From contig NZ_JAUNTS010000014.1 of the NCBI RefSeq assembly GCF_030538595.1, positions 33,711-97,710 on the forward strand: 64,000 nucleotides of DNA. The letters are read 5' to 3'. Source of the DNA: Kocuria sp. Lineage in GTDB: Bacteria; Actinomycetota; Actinomycetes; Actinomycetales; Micrococcaceae. Below, one piece after another: positions 28,691 through 37,384 of this stretch; positions within the stretch are counted from its first letter, which is position 1, and the number at the start of each line of letters is the position of its first letter. Position numbers and translations under genes: made by a program. The notes beneath the pieces are model-generated. The model did not search any database and was not told the DNA's origin. It saw only the letters and a list, made by a program, of their open reading frames with translations.

Positions 28691-29440
28691 ATGGCTACCG
28701 GTCCCAAAGAACTTCACGGCGAGATGATGTTCCGTAACGAGGTCTTCCAAACCGGGCTCATGGCGGGCCTGCTGGATGGTGTCTACGACGGTGAGATGAC
28801 CATTGGTGAGCTGCTGGGTCACGGCAATTTTGGGCTGGGCACTTTTGACGGCCTGGATGGGGAAATGGTGGTCCTGGACGGTGTGGCGTATCAAATGCGT
28901 GCTGATGGCACGATTGAACCGGCACAACTCACCCAGAAAACGCCGTACGCCGTGGTGACCAATTTTGTCCCCACCATCCAGCGGGAGCTGCCGAACTCCC
29001 TGTTACGCAAAACTGCCTCCCAAGTGCTGGATGACCTCACCGTTTCCAAGAACTACATGTATGCGTTGAAGATCACCGGCAGCTTTGAATGGATCCGCAC
29101 GCGCACCGTGATCAAGCAGTCCAAACCGTATCCGCGGATGGTGGATGCCACGGAGAACGAGGACATTCTGCAATTCGATGACGTGGACGGAACCATTGTG
29201 GGGTTCCGAACTCCCATCTATGAACAAGGAATCTCGGTCCCGGGCTGCCACGCACATTTCATTGACGATTCGCGGACCCAGGGCGGGCACGTGGTGGACT
29301 TCAAATTGCGGGAAGCCAGGGTGGAAATCTGCCCCGGTACGGAGCTGCGCCTACACCTTCCGGTGACTCCGGAGTTCTCGGCAGCCAACCTCTCCCCCGA
29401 AGACCTGGCGGATCAGATCTCCAAAACAGAGAAACACTGA
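28691..29440 (+). CDS. alsD: Alpha-acetolactate decarboxylase
   Basis: Converts alpha-acetolactate to acetoin with release of CO2, 249 aa. The family core is clear: LMAGLLDGVYDGEMTIGELL (about 18-37), HGNFGLGTFDGLDGEMVVLD (39-58), and the C-terminal zinc-binding part with GCHAHFIDDSRTQGGHVVDF, where the histidines fit the metal site. The ATG has AAAGGA about eight bases upstream. It is not in an operon with alsS, which lies 18.6 kb away on the opposite strand; here it stands alone behind glnA. Together the two genes predict acetoin production from pyruvate. Confidence 0.9.
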   Translation: MATGPKELHGEMMFRNEVFQTGLMAGLLDGVYDGEMTIGELLGHGNFGLGTFDGLDGEMVVLDGVAYQMRADGTIEPAQLTQKTPYAVVTNFVPTIQRELPNSLLRKTASQVLDDLTVSKNYMYALKITGSFEWIRTRTVIKQSKPYPRMVDATENEDILQFDDVDGTIVGFRTPIYEQGISVPGCHAHFIDDSRTQGGHVVDFKLREARVEICPGTELRLHLPVTPEFSAANLSPEDLADQISKTEKH

Positions 29441-29453
29441 GTCGGCGCTCACC

Positions 29454-29858
29454 TCATGCGTCTGAATCAGAACTCTCTGAGCTTTCAGAATTCTCAGAGC
29501 CCAGTCCCAAGTCCAAGACGGGTGACTCATTCCAGAGACGTTCCAACGCGTAATACGCCCGGTCCTCATCGTGCTGCACATGCACCACAACATCTCCGTA
29601 GTCCAGCAGCACCCAGCGCCCCTCCCCCTTGCCTTCACGGCGGATGGGGCGTAGGTCATGCTCCTGGATCAGGGCATCCTCAATGGCGTCAACGATTGCA
29701 CTGACTTGGCGTTCGTTGGAGGCCGAGGTCACCAGGAACGAATCGACAATTGCCAAGGTGTCGCTGACGTCCAGGGCAACAATGTTCTCTGCCTGCTTTT
29801 CATCAGCTGCACGAGCGGCCGTGCGCAGGTAGGCCATGGAAGTTTCGGGCACAGTCAT
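29454..29858 (-). CDS. rsfS: Ribosomal silencing factor RsfS
   Basis: Binds ribosomal protein L14 and blocks joining of the subunits when nutrients are scarce, 134 aa. Conserved segments are the N-terminal helix with KQAENIVALDVSD, FLVTSASNERQVSAIVD near 42-58, GRWVLLDYGDVVVHV near 81-95, and YYALERLW. The C-terminal 15 residues are a Ser/Glu/Asp-rich tail. It is last in the minus-strand chain starting at rplU, 18 bases after the tail-anchored protein gene. Confidence 0.92.
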   Translation of the reverse strand: MTVPETSMAYLRTAARAADEKQAENIVALDVSDTLAIVDSFLVTSASNERQVSAIVDAIEDALIQEHDLRPIRREGKGEGRWVLLDYGDVVVHVQHDEDRAYYALERLWNESPVLDLGLGSENSESSESSDSDA

Positions 29859-29876
29859 GGGTGGTGAGTTCCTTTC

Positions 29877-30776
29877 TCACAGCAAAATCATGAGGACGGT
29901 GACGGCAACTGCCAGTAGCACAACCGCTGCCAGCACCAGCAAGAATGTCTTGACGTGGGAAGACTGGCGGTACTCCGCCGGATCCAGCAGTTCCAGCCCC
30001 TGGGCGTCCAATGCGCTGACGGGTTGGGCGGGCTCCTCCACCGTTTCTGTGGCGCTTGCAGGCTCAGCCTCCGCAGAACCGTCTGCAACGCTTTCGGAGT
30101 CGGGGGCTTCCTCACCGGCAGGTGATGCGACGTCGTCCTCGGCAGTTTCCGGCGCGGGGTGGGCCGGCTCATCCGGCGACTCGGTGATTGCCTCCGGCTG
30201 GTCTTCGGCGATTACCTCCGGCTGATCCTCCGGGGTTGCTTCCGGCCGGTCCTCGGAGATTGCCTCCGGCTGGTCCTCAGCGACGTCGCTGGCAGGGACC
30301 TCGGCATCCTCAGTCACCTGGGGCTGTTCCGGGGCCTCGTCTGGCTCACGCAAGTCACGACGTCGTACCTGATCGGCCGGGATGGAGGCAGTGTGCGGCT
30401 GTGCATCGTCAGGGTCCACGAGCCCCGCAGCCATGGCGCGCTCGGCGGCCTGGCGGTCTTCCTGTGAGGACAACGCGGCGCGCGAGCTGAGTTCCGCAAT
30501 ACGGCGTTGCTTCTGGGCCAAGTCCTCATCCACGTACTCGGGATCCTCAGACTGGTTCTCCGCCAGCTCCCGGACGTGCTGCTCCATTTGCTCGCGCAGC
30601 AGCGCAAGGCGTCGCGGCCCCAGAGGTTTGTCAGCGTCCGGGGACGCAGTGGTGCCGCCCAGGTCAATCACAGGGGCCGGCAGGTCCAAGGTGTTGGACT
30701 CAAAGTCCACCACGTCCGGCACGCGGATGTCATCCGGTGACGGTTCACCGTGGTCAAGAAAACGGTCCTGGCTCAT
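29877..30776 (-). CDS. Tail-anchored acidic membrane protein, unknown function
   Basis: A 299-residue protein with no recognised catalytic domain. After a mostly polar, Asp/Glu/Arg-rich first half comes a Glu/Pro/Asp-rich region with imperfect repeats of the type EDQPEAI (about 165-200), a linker, and a single C-terminal transmembrane helix ([18 protein letters not shown]) ending at the last residue, so the bulk faces the cytoplasm. The ATG at 30776 overlaps the nadD stop (ATGA) with AGAGG seven bases upstream, which rules out the longer frame. Similar genes lie between nadD and rsfS in related genomes, to my knowledge. Confidence 0.7.
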   Translation of the reverse strand: MSQDRFLDHGEPSPDDIRVPDVVDFESNTLDLPAPVIDLGGTTASPDADKPLGPRRLALLREQMEQHVRELAENQSEDPEYVDEDLAQKQRRIAELSSRAALSSQEDRQAAERAMAAGLVDPDDAQPHTASIPADQVRRRDLREPDEAPEQPQVTEDAEVPASDVAEDQPEAISEDRPEATPEDQPEVIAEDQPEAITESPDEPAHPAPETAEDDVASPAGEEAPDSESVADGSAEAEPASATETVEEPAQPVSALDAQGLELLDPAEYRQSSHVKTFLLVLAAVVLLAVAVTVLMILL

Positions 30777-31477
30777 ACGGTGGCCTCTTTCGGGTCCTGC
30801 ACGGGATCGGTCACGGGTTTGGTGTCCGCCTCCTGATGGAGCGCAAGGTGTGGATGTGAGTGATACAGCCCGTATTTGGCGATGTACTGCACCACGCCGT
30901 CCGGGACCAGGTACCAAACGGGCTTGCCATCCATCACGCGATCTCTGCAATCGGTGGAGGAAATGGCCATGGCAGGTACTTCCATCAGGGTGACGCCACG
31001 GGCGCCGTCGGGAACAGTGAGTTCATGACCGGGGCGGGTGACGCCCACAAAATTGGCCAGATCCCACATCTGTTCGGCTCCGTGCCAGCTGAGGATTTCG
31101 CTCATCACATCAGCGCCGGTGATGAAGAACAGATCCGCTTCCGGCCGCTGCGCGTGCAGATCCTTCAACGTGTCAATGGTGTAGGTGGGGCCGTCACGGT
31201 CAATGTCCACCCTGGACACACTGAACCGGGGATTGGAAGCCGTGGCAATCACGGTCATCAAATAGCGGTGCTCCGCGTGCGAAACCCTCTTGCCGGCCTT
31301 TTGCCACGGCTGGCCGGTGGGCACAAAAACCACCTCATCCAGGTCAAACATGGCGGCCACCTCTGAGGCAGCCACCAAGTGACCGTGATGGATGGGGTCA
31401 AACGTGCCACCCATGACCCCCACCCGGGTGCGCCCGGCAACTCTGGGGGGGATGTCGATGGTGGGGGCAGACTTCAC
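30773..31477 (-). CDS. nadD: Nicotinate-nucleotide adenylyltransferase
   Basis: Adenylates nicotinate mononucleotide in NAD synthesis, 234 aa. The nucleotidyltransferase motif [12 protein letters not shown] is at 24-35 and the C-terminal ISSTDCR matches the family ISSTxIR with Cys for Ile. Extra N-terminal and C-terminal tails of about 15 and 20 residues flank the domain. It lies 14 bases downstream of the small membrane protein gene, and its stop overlaps the next start. Confidence 0.93.
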   Translation of the reverse strand: MKSAPTIDIPPRVAGRTRVGVMGGTFDPIHHGHLVAASEVAAMFDLDEVVFVPTGQPWQKAGKRVSHAEHRYLMTVIATASNPRFSVSRVDIDRDGPTYTIDTLKDLHAQRPEADLFFITGADVMSEILSWHGAEQMWDLANFVGVTRPGHELTVPDGARGVTLMEVPAMAISSTDCRDRVMDGKPVWYLVPDGVVQYIAKYGLYHSHPHLALHQEADTKPVTDPVQDPKEATV

Positions 31478-31491
31478 GTGGGGACTACTGC

Positions 31492-31740
31492 TCAGTGACC
31501 GCGCTTGGCTTCATAGCTAGCCACCGCGTGGGCTTCATCTGCGGGAAGGGCCGCTGGGTCCACATGGTGCTCCGATGCCTCCGGCAGGGAACTGCGCGGG
31601 CTGAAGGTCCAGGTGATCAAGAACATGCCGATGAACGCCAGGAAAGCAATGATGCCGAACCAGTGGGCCTCTATGGGAAGTTCATTCACAACGTGGGCGC
31701 CTTCTTCGGCCGCCTGGATCACGGGGCTCAGCTGCAGCAT
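31492..31740 (-). CDS. Small single-helix membrane protein, unknown
   Basis: An 82-residue protein with one transmembrane helix ([19 protein letters not shown], about 28-46) followed by a His/Ala/Glu-rich cytoplasmic or external tail. AAAGG precedes the ATG by eight bases. The tight spacing to nadD suggests one operon. Proteins of this look occur before nadD in related actinobacteria; no function is known to me. Confidence 0.65.
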   Translation of the reverse strand: MLQLSPVIQAAEEGAHVVNELPIEAHWFGIIAFLAFIGMFLITWTFSPRSSLPEASEHHVDPAALPADEAHAVASYEAKRGH

Positions 31741-31832
31741 GTGAGACCTTTCGGTAGCAGTTGCTCTACAAACGCGGTGCCGGCGCGGTCCACCGCAACA
31801 GCACAGCCATCCTCAAGAATGTTTACGACCCA

Positions 31833-31880
31833 TGGTAACCGCACGCACCCGCTGCAACACGCGACCGCGTGCGGTTACCA
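31833..31880. terminator. proA terminator hairpin
   Basis: TGGTAACCGCACGC and GCGTGCGGTTACCA form a perfect 14-bp stem around a 20-nt loop, nine bases past the proA stop. There is no U-run. It suggests that the small membrane protein and nadD have their own promoter. Confidence 0.6.
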
Positions 31881-31889
31881 CACCACAGA

Positions 31890-33194
31890 TCACTTTCTGA
31901 TGTGGCCATCTCCTTGAACAATCCACTTGGTGGTGGTCAGTTCTTCCAGCCCCATGGGCCCACGCGCGTGCATTTTTTGCGTGGAGATTCCAATTTCGGC
32001 GCCCAATCCCAATTGGCCACCGTCCGTGAAGCGGGTGGAGGCGTTGACCATCACAGCCGCAGCATCCACCGCGGCCATGAACTCATCCGCGTTGGCCAGG
32101 TTGTTGGTCACAATGGCTTCCGTGTGGCGAGTTGTCCAGCGCTCAATGTGCGCCAGGGCTTCCTGCAAATTGTCCACCACCTTCACGGCCATGTGAGCAT
32201 CCAGGTATTCAGCCGCCCAGTCGTCCTCGGTGGCGGAGACGGGCTCGGTTCCGGTGGGCAGCATGGCGGCAGCGCGCTCGTCCACGTGCAATTGGACGCC
32301 GGCCTTCACCAGTGCTGCCAACACCGCGGGCCCGGCCGCAGCACCGCTGTGCAGAATCAGAGTTTCAGCGGTGTTGCAGGTGGAATTGCGGTGTGTCTTG
32401 GCGTTCACCACAATGTCCACCGCCATCTTCTCCGGCGCTGACTCATCCACAAAGACATGCACATTGCCCTCCCCGGTCTCGATGACCGGCACGGAGGCAT
32501 TCTGGACCACGGACTGAATCAGGCCGTGACCGCCGCGTGGAATCAACACGTCCACCTTGCCGCGGGCCCCCATCAGGGCAGTGGCACCGTCGCGCGCGTA
32601 GTCGTCAATGGACTGCACCACGTCCACGGGTAGCTTCTGATCCGCCAGGGCGTCACGCATGATGCCCACCAGTGCCCGGTTGGATTCAAGGGCGGCTGAG
32701 CCTCCACGCAGCAGGACCGCGTTGCCGGATTTCAGGGCAATCCCGGTGATGTCCACGGTGACGTTGGGGCGGGCTTCATAAATGGCACCCACCACCCCCA
32801 TGGGCACCCTGACCTGGCGCATACGCAGCCCGTTGGCCAGGGTCTGTCCACGAACCACGGAGCCCACGGGATCGGGGAGGGCAGCCAACTCTCGCAACGC
32901 ATCAGCCAAGCCTGTGATCCGCCCCGCATCCAACTTGAGCCGATCCAGCAAAGCCGCGGACGTCCCGTTTTGCTGCCCGCGGGCCAGGTCCTTCTTGTTG
33001 GCTTCGATGATGGCAGCTGACTGTTCCTCAATCCGCTGGGCAATGTGCAGCAGCGCAGCATCCTTGCGTGCACGGGTGGCGCGGGCCAGGCCGCGGGCGG
33101 CCACACGGGCGTCGTCGGCCATGAGGCCAACGCCTACAACGGGATCTTCCCCGAAGGTCTGCCGGGTGAGATCAGTGATGGTGTTCTGTGACAT
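31890..33194 (-). CDS. proA: Gamma-glutamyl phosphate reductase
   Basis: NADPH-dependent second step of proline synthesis, 434 aa. Aldehyde-dehydrogenase-fold signatures are seen: MGVVGAIYEARPNVTVD near residues 125-140, VLLRGGSAALESN near 155-167, and the catalytic-Cys segment THRNSTCNTAETL near 265-278. The ATG has GGAGCGAAAATTC upstream. It lies 81 bases downstream of proB, close enough for one transcript. Confidence 0.95.
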   Translation of the reverse strand: MSQNTITDLTRQTFGEDPVVGVGLMADDARVAARGLARATRARKDAALLHIAQRIEEQSAAIIEANKKDLARGQQNGTSAALLDRLKLDAGRITGLADALRELAALPDPVGSVVRGQTLANGLRMRQVRVPMGVVGAIYEARPNVTVDITGIALKSGNAVLLRGGSAALESNRALVGIMRDALADQKLPVDVVQSIDDYARDGATALMGARGKVDVLIPRGGHGLIQSVVQNASVPVIETGEGNVHVFVDESAPEKMAVDIVVNAKTHRNSTCNTAETLILHSGAAAGPAVLAALVKAGVQLHVDERAAAMLPTGTEPVSATEDDWAAEYLDAHMAVKVVDNLQEALAHIERWTTRHTEAIVTNNLANADEFMAAVDAAAVMVNASTRFTDGGQLGLGAEIGISTQKMHARGPMGLEELTTTKWIVQGDGHIRK

Positions 33195-33275
33195 GAATTT
33201 TCGCTCCTGACATGTCAGGTGGATTCTTCAGGTTGTGATGGGGCCGCGGTCAGGCGGCACCCGCTGTTGCAGGCT

Positions 33276-34577
33276 TCAGACCTGCGGAATGGGTTGGGTG
33301 TGAAAAGTGGGCTGAGCCTGTGCGCCGCGACGCACCTTGGTCTTGGCAGACTTGGCGCGCATGGTCACCAAATTGTCCACGTGGACCAACTCGCGTTCAT
33401 AGCGTGCGCCCTTCTCCTCCCCCAGTTCAGCGGTGGATTTACCGAGCATGCCGGGGATTTCATCGGCGGCGTAGTTGCAAATGCCGTGGGCCACTTCCCG
33501 GCCCGTGGCATCCACCAGGGACACGGGGTCTCCCGCGTCAAACGTGCCTTTCACGCCCGTCACACCAGCCGGAAGCAGTGATTTCCGTTGCCCCACGGCG
33601 CGCACTGCGCCGTCGTCGAGCACCAAGGAACCCTTGATGTCGGCAAGGTGGGCAAGCCACAGCAACCGGGCGTTGCGCCGGCCTCCCGTGGTGGCAAACC
33701 AGGTTCCCACGTCTTCACCGTTCAACGCCGGTTCAATGTTCTGCGCGGAGGTCACCAGAGCGGGGATTCCGGAGGAGGCCGCAATCCGAGCAGCCTGTAC
33801 CTTGGTCACCATGCCACCGGAGCCCACACCAGCGCGCCCCACCGTACCGATCTGCACGCCTTCCAGATCCCGAATGGGATCCTCCACCACGCTGATCCGC
33901 TGACCGCCGTCCTGGGGCGGCTTGGTGTAGAGCGCATCCACGTCGGAGAGCAGCAGCAAAACATCGGCCTTGATCAGGTGCGCGGTCAGTGCGGCAATAC
34001 GGTCGTTGTCACCGAACTTGATTTCCTGGGTGGCCACGGCGTCGTTCTCATTGACAATGGGCATCACCCCCAGATCCAGCAGCCGCTCAATCTGACGGTG
34101 CGTGTTCTTGTAGTGGTGACGCTTCATCAAATCCTCGGCCGTCACCAGAACCTGCCCCACCGTGACCCCGTAGCGGGCCAGTGAGTCTATGTAGCGGCCC
34201 ATCAGCAAACCCTGTCCCACGGAAGCGGCGGCCTGCTGGGAGGCAAGGTCTTTGGGGCGACGCGAGAAGCCCAACGGGGCCAGGCCCGCAGAAATGGCCC
34301 CCGAGGAGACAAAGACCACCTCCTTGCCGTCCGACTTGAGTTTCCCCAAAGCAGCCACAATCCGCTGCACCGCGGCTTCATCAATGGAGTTCTGGATGCT
34401 GGTCAGGGAGGAGGAACCCACCTTGACCACAATGCGCTTGGCCAGCTTGATCTGGCTCGGTTCCTCAATGGGAGAACGCCGGTTCTTACCGCGATTCTCG
34501 GAACTGAGTTGGGAAGCGGACTTGTCGGCGATCCCTTCCAGGGTCTCTACATCAATAACGTGCTGCTGTGCAGGCAT
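33276..34577 (-). CDS. proB: Glutamate 5-kinase
   Basis: ATP-dependent first step of proline synthesis and the usual target of proline feedback, 433 aa. The amino-acid-kinase domain carries IVVKVGSSSL near 50, FVSSGAISAG near 85, and NENDAVATQEIKFGDND near 180. The C-terminal PUA domain starts near 330. A hydrophilic N-terminal extension of about 45 residues precedes the usual start. The ATG at 34577 has GGAAGG 12 bases upstream; the longer frame to 34676 overlaps obgE and is not favoured. Confidence 0.93.
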   Translation of the reverse strand: MPAQQHVIDVETLEGIADKSASQLSSENRGKNRRSPIEEPSQIKLAKRIVVKVGSSSLTSIQNSIDEAAVQRIVAALGKLKSDGKEVVFVSSGAISAGLAPLGFSRRPKDLASQQAAASVGQGLLMGRYIDSLARYGVTVGQVLVTAEDLMKRHHYKNTHRQIERLLDLGVMPIVNENDAVATQEIKFGDNDRIAALTAHLIKADVLLLLSDVDALYTKPPQDGGQRISVVEDPIRDLEGVQIGTVGRAGVGSGGMVTKVQAARIAASSGIPALVTSAQNIEPALNGEDVGTWFATTGGRRNARLLWLAHLADIKGSLVLDDGAVRAVGQRKSLLPAGVTGVKGTFDAGDPVSLVDATGREVAHGICNYAADEIPGMLGKSTAELGEEKGARYERELVHVDNLVTMRAKSAKTKVRRGAQAQPTFHTQPIPQV

Positions 34578-34618
34578 ACTTGCCAGCGTCCTTCCTGTTG
34601 CGATCAGTCCTGTTGCAG

Positions 34619-36181
34619 TCAGTCGGTTTCGGTTTTTGGTGCGCGGGAACGGCGTTGATCCACGGATTCGGTCCACAGACCGGCCAAGCGCTCTGCTTCA
34701 AGTTCGTCGCGGGCCGCTGTCTTGGCGTCCATGCGCTCGTAGTATTCCCGACGACGTTCCCCACGCGTTGGCCGGTGATCCTCCGACAATCTTGGGTCCG
34801 TTCCACGCGGTGAGGCCAGTAGTTCGGCACCGCCCAGCATGGTGGGCTCCCAGTCGAAGACCACGCCGTTTTCCTCCGGCCCGATCAGGACGGCATCACC
34901 GGGACGGGCGTTCATCTTGAACAACTCTTCCTCAATGCCAAGTTTGGCAAAACGGTCAGCCAGGTAGCCGATGGCTTCCTCATTGTTGAAGTCGGTTTGC
35001 TGCACCCACTTCTCCGGCTTGTCTCCGCGGACATGCCAGATGGGTTCCAAGGAACGTTCCTCCCGGGTGATGGTGAACTCCTTGGCGCCGCCACGCACCG
35101 CCTTGGGCCGCAGCACCACACGGGCCGGTTCCGCCGGGGGTTCCTGGTCCCGGCCCTCCTGGACGATCTGGCCCATGGCAAAGGTCAAAGACTTGAGACC
35201 TTCGTGGGAGGCCGTGGAAACCTCAAAGACCCGGTAGCCCTTTTCTTCCAGCATGGGTCGGACAAACTCGGCCAGCTCCCGGGCCTCCGGGACGTCAATC
35301 TTGTTGAGCACCACCAGTCGGGGTCGCTCCAGCAGGGGAACGGCGCGTCCCCCGTCCAGACGACCGTCCACGGCGTAGGCGGCGAGTTCCGCCTCAATCA
35401 CCTCCAAATCGGAGATGGGATCACGGCCCGGTTCCAGGGTGGCGCAGTCCAGAACGTGCACCAGAGCGGCACACCGTTCAACGTGGCGCAGGAACTCCAA
35501 GCCCAGGCCCTTGCCTTCGGAGGCACCCTCAATCAGACCGGGAACATCCGCCACGGTGTAGCGGTAGTCACCTGCCTCCACCACGCCGAGGTTGGGGACC
35601 AAGGTGGTGAACGGGTAGTCCGCAATCTTGGGACGCGCCTTGGAAATAGCCGCGATCAGAGAGGACTTGCCGGCTGAAGGGTAACCCACCAGAGCAATGT
35701 CCGCCAAGGACTTCAGTTCCAACACAATGTCCTTGGCCTCACCGGGCAGACCCAGCAGGGCAAACCCCGGTGCCTTGCGCTTGGGAGAGGCCAGATGGGC
35801 ATTGCCCAGACCACCCTGACCACCCGAAGCCGCCACGAACTCCGCACCCACTCCCACCAGGTCCGCCAGGACGTTGCCGTCACGGTCCTTGATCACGGTG
35901 CCGTCCGGGACGGAGAGAATCAGATCCTCCCCCACAAATCCTTGACGGTGATCGCCCATGCCGGGGCCACCGTTGGGCGCTGAACGGTGCGGGGACCGGT
36001 GGTAGTTGAGCAGCGTGGTGGTCTGGCCATCCACACGCAAGATGACAGAACCGCCGTCGCCGCCATTGGCGCCGTCCGGGCCGCCCAGGGGCTTGAATTT
36101 CTCGCGCTTGACGGACACGCAGCCGTGGCCACCGTTACCGCCCGTGGCGTGCAGCACCACGCGGTCGATGAACTCTGCCAT
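34619..36181 (-). CDS. obgE: GTPase ObgE/CgtA
   Basis: Essential ribosome-associated GTPase, 520 aa. The glycine-rich Obg domain is at 1-160 ([27 protein letters not shown]). The G domain has [13 protein letters not shown] (G1, about 167-179), DVPGLIEGA (G3) and NKID (G4). The C-terminal OCT domain (about 345-420) is followed by an Arg/Glu-rich tail. The ATG at 36181 has AGGAG six bases upstream. It is preceded by a hairpin that may cut down read-through from rplU-rpmA. Confidence 0.95.
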   Translation of the reverse strand: MAEFIDRVVLHATGGNGGHGCVSVKREKFKPLGGPDGANGGDGGSVILRVDGQTTTLLNYHRSPHRSAPNGGPGMGDHRQGFVGEDLILSVPDGTVIKDRDGNVLADLVGVGAEFVAASGGQGGLGNAHLASPKRKAPGFALLGLPGEAKDIVLELKSLADIALVGYPSAGKSSLIAAISKARPKIADYPFTTLVPNLGVVEAGDYRYTVADVPGLIEGASEGKGLGLEFLRHVERCAALVHVLDCATLEPGRDPISDLEVIEAELAAYAVDGRLDGGRAVPLLERPRLVVLNKIDVPEARELAEFVRPMLEEKGYRVFEVSTASHEGLKSLTFAMGQIVQEGRDQEPPAEPARVVLRPKAVRGGAKEFTITREERSLEPIWHVRGDKPEKWVQQTDFNNEEAIGYLADRFAKLGIEEELFKMNARPGDAVLIGPEENGVVFDWEPTMLGGAELLASPRGTDPRLSEDHRPTRGERRREYYERMDAKTAARDELEAERLAGLWTESVDQRRSRAPKTETD

Positions 36182-36287
36182 GGAATTCTCCTGGTGTCTG
36201 ATGCGCGTGAGCCTCTCAGCATCACGCGACTGCATGAGCAGGCGGCGTACCGGCGCCTGCCGAAGGGAAAGGGGCCTCAAAACAAGA

Positions 36288-36322
36288 GTAGAGGGCGGGC
36301 GCACGTGGCACCCACCCTCTAC
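36288..36322 (-). terminator. Terminator or attenuator between rpmA and obgE
   Basis: On the minus strand a 12-bp stem (GTAGAGGGTGGG with CCCGCCCTCTAC, one G-U pair) is followed by TCTTGTTTTG. Partial read-through would set the ratio of ribosomal protein to ObgE expression; that role is an inference. Confidence 0.65.
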
Positions 36323-36418
36323 GTCCTGCGGTGAGCGTGACACACGGAATGAGCGTGCGTCAGCGGGACCGGACAGGTTCAGCTGAATCTGGCTGCTGAA
36401 CCCGCTACCGGTCTGAGA

Positions 36419-36682
36419 TCATTCGGCGGCTACGGCCTCAACCACGTTGACCACCTTGCGGCCACGCTTGGTGCCAAAAGCAACCTCGCCGGTGGCCAGC
36501 GCGTACAAGGTGTCGTCCTTACCGCGGCCCACATTGGCGCCGGGGTGGAACTTGGTACCGCGCTGACGCACGATGATGGAACCGGCGTTGACCTTCTCGC
36601 CACCAAAGCGCTTGACGCCAAGGTACTGCGGGTTGGAGTCACGGCCGTTACGGGTGGAGCTGGCGCCCTTCTTGTGTGCCAT
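36419..36682 (-). CDS. rpmA: 50S ribosomal protein L27
   Basis: An 87-residue component of the large subunit near the peptidyl-transferase centre. [16 protein letters not shown] is the classic N-terminus without the extra propeptide of Firmicutes, followed by [20 protein letters not shown]. It lies 95 bases downstream of rplU. Confidence 0.98.
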   Translation of the reverse strand: MAHKKGASSTRNGRDSNPQYLGVKRFGGEKVNAGSIIVRQRGTKFHPGANVGRGKDDTLYALATGEVAFGTKRGRKVVNVVEAVAAE

Positions 36683-36777
36683 GTCTAATGCCTGCTTTCG
36701 CTAGGAGGCCCATGTGCTCGCATCATGTGATGACCGCGAGCGGGCCGGGCTGGATGGAATGGGGAGGACCGAACGCC

Positions 36778-37089
36778 TCAAACGTCGATGCCGGTGACCT
36801 TCACGGTGGTCAACTCGGCACGGAAGCCCTGACGCTTCTTGTAACCGGTCTTGTTCTTGTACTTCTGGATGCGGATCTTGGGACCGCGCAGATCCTCGAC
36901 CACCTCAGCGGTGACCTTCACACCGGAAAGTGCCGAAGCATCCGAGGTGACTTTGTCGCCGTCAACCAGCAGGACTGCCGGAAGCTCGATGGTGCTGCCT
37001 GCATCACCAGCCACACGGTCGATGGTTACCAGGTCTCCAACTGCAACCTTCTCCTGGCGGCCGCCAGCGCGGACAATCGCGTACACCAC
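36778..37089 (-). CDS. rplU: 50S ribosomal protein L21
   Basis: A 103-residue 23S rRNA-binding protein. It starts with a GTG codon as [19 protein letters not shown] and ends with [19 protein letters not shown], both typical. It is first gene of the rplU-rpmA-obgE-proBA chain. In related genomes rne is directly upstream; here the thi operon separates them. Confidence 0.98.
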   Translation of the reverse strand: MVYAIVRAGGRQEKVAVGDLVTIDRVAGDAGSTIELPAVLLVDGDKVTSDASALSGVKVTAEVVEDLRGPKIRIQKYKNKTGYKKRQGFRAELTTVKVTGIDV

Positions 37090-37384
37090 TTGGAACTCAC
37101 TTCTCTCGACTTAACAAATTCTGTCTTGGGCGAGTGTGTTCCCTGTTTGGACCAAGGAGTCGTGTGCAACTGCATCAGGACCGGCCAGTGGGATGGAGAC
37201 GCTGGTCAAGACCGTTCGCACAAATGGTCAGGAACTACACCCGGGTTAGTGCCACCAGCTCCGCGCTCAGACCATGGACGGTGGTCGAGGGGATTGCCGG
37301 TTTGTGCACCAGGGGTCGAGAATACGGCATGTGCACAATCTGCGGCAAGCATGGGAGCCCAGCGAGTCGCGGGTGCGAGCAGGC
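37090..37384 (-). promoter_or_regulatory. Leader/promoter region of rplU
   Basis: A 295-bp gap between the thiD/tenA stop and rplU. It should hold the ribosomal-protein promoter and leader. The 50 bases next to rplU are AT-richer. I see no long hairpin resembling the other gene ends and no recognisable L21 leader. Confidence 0.35.
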
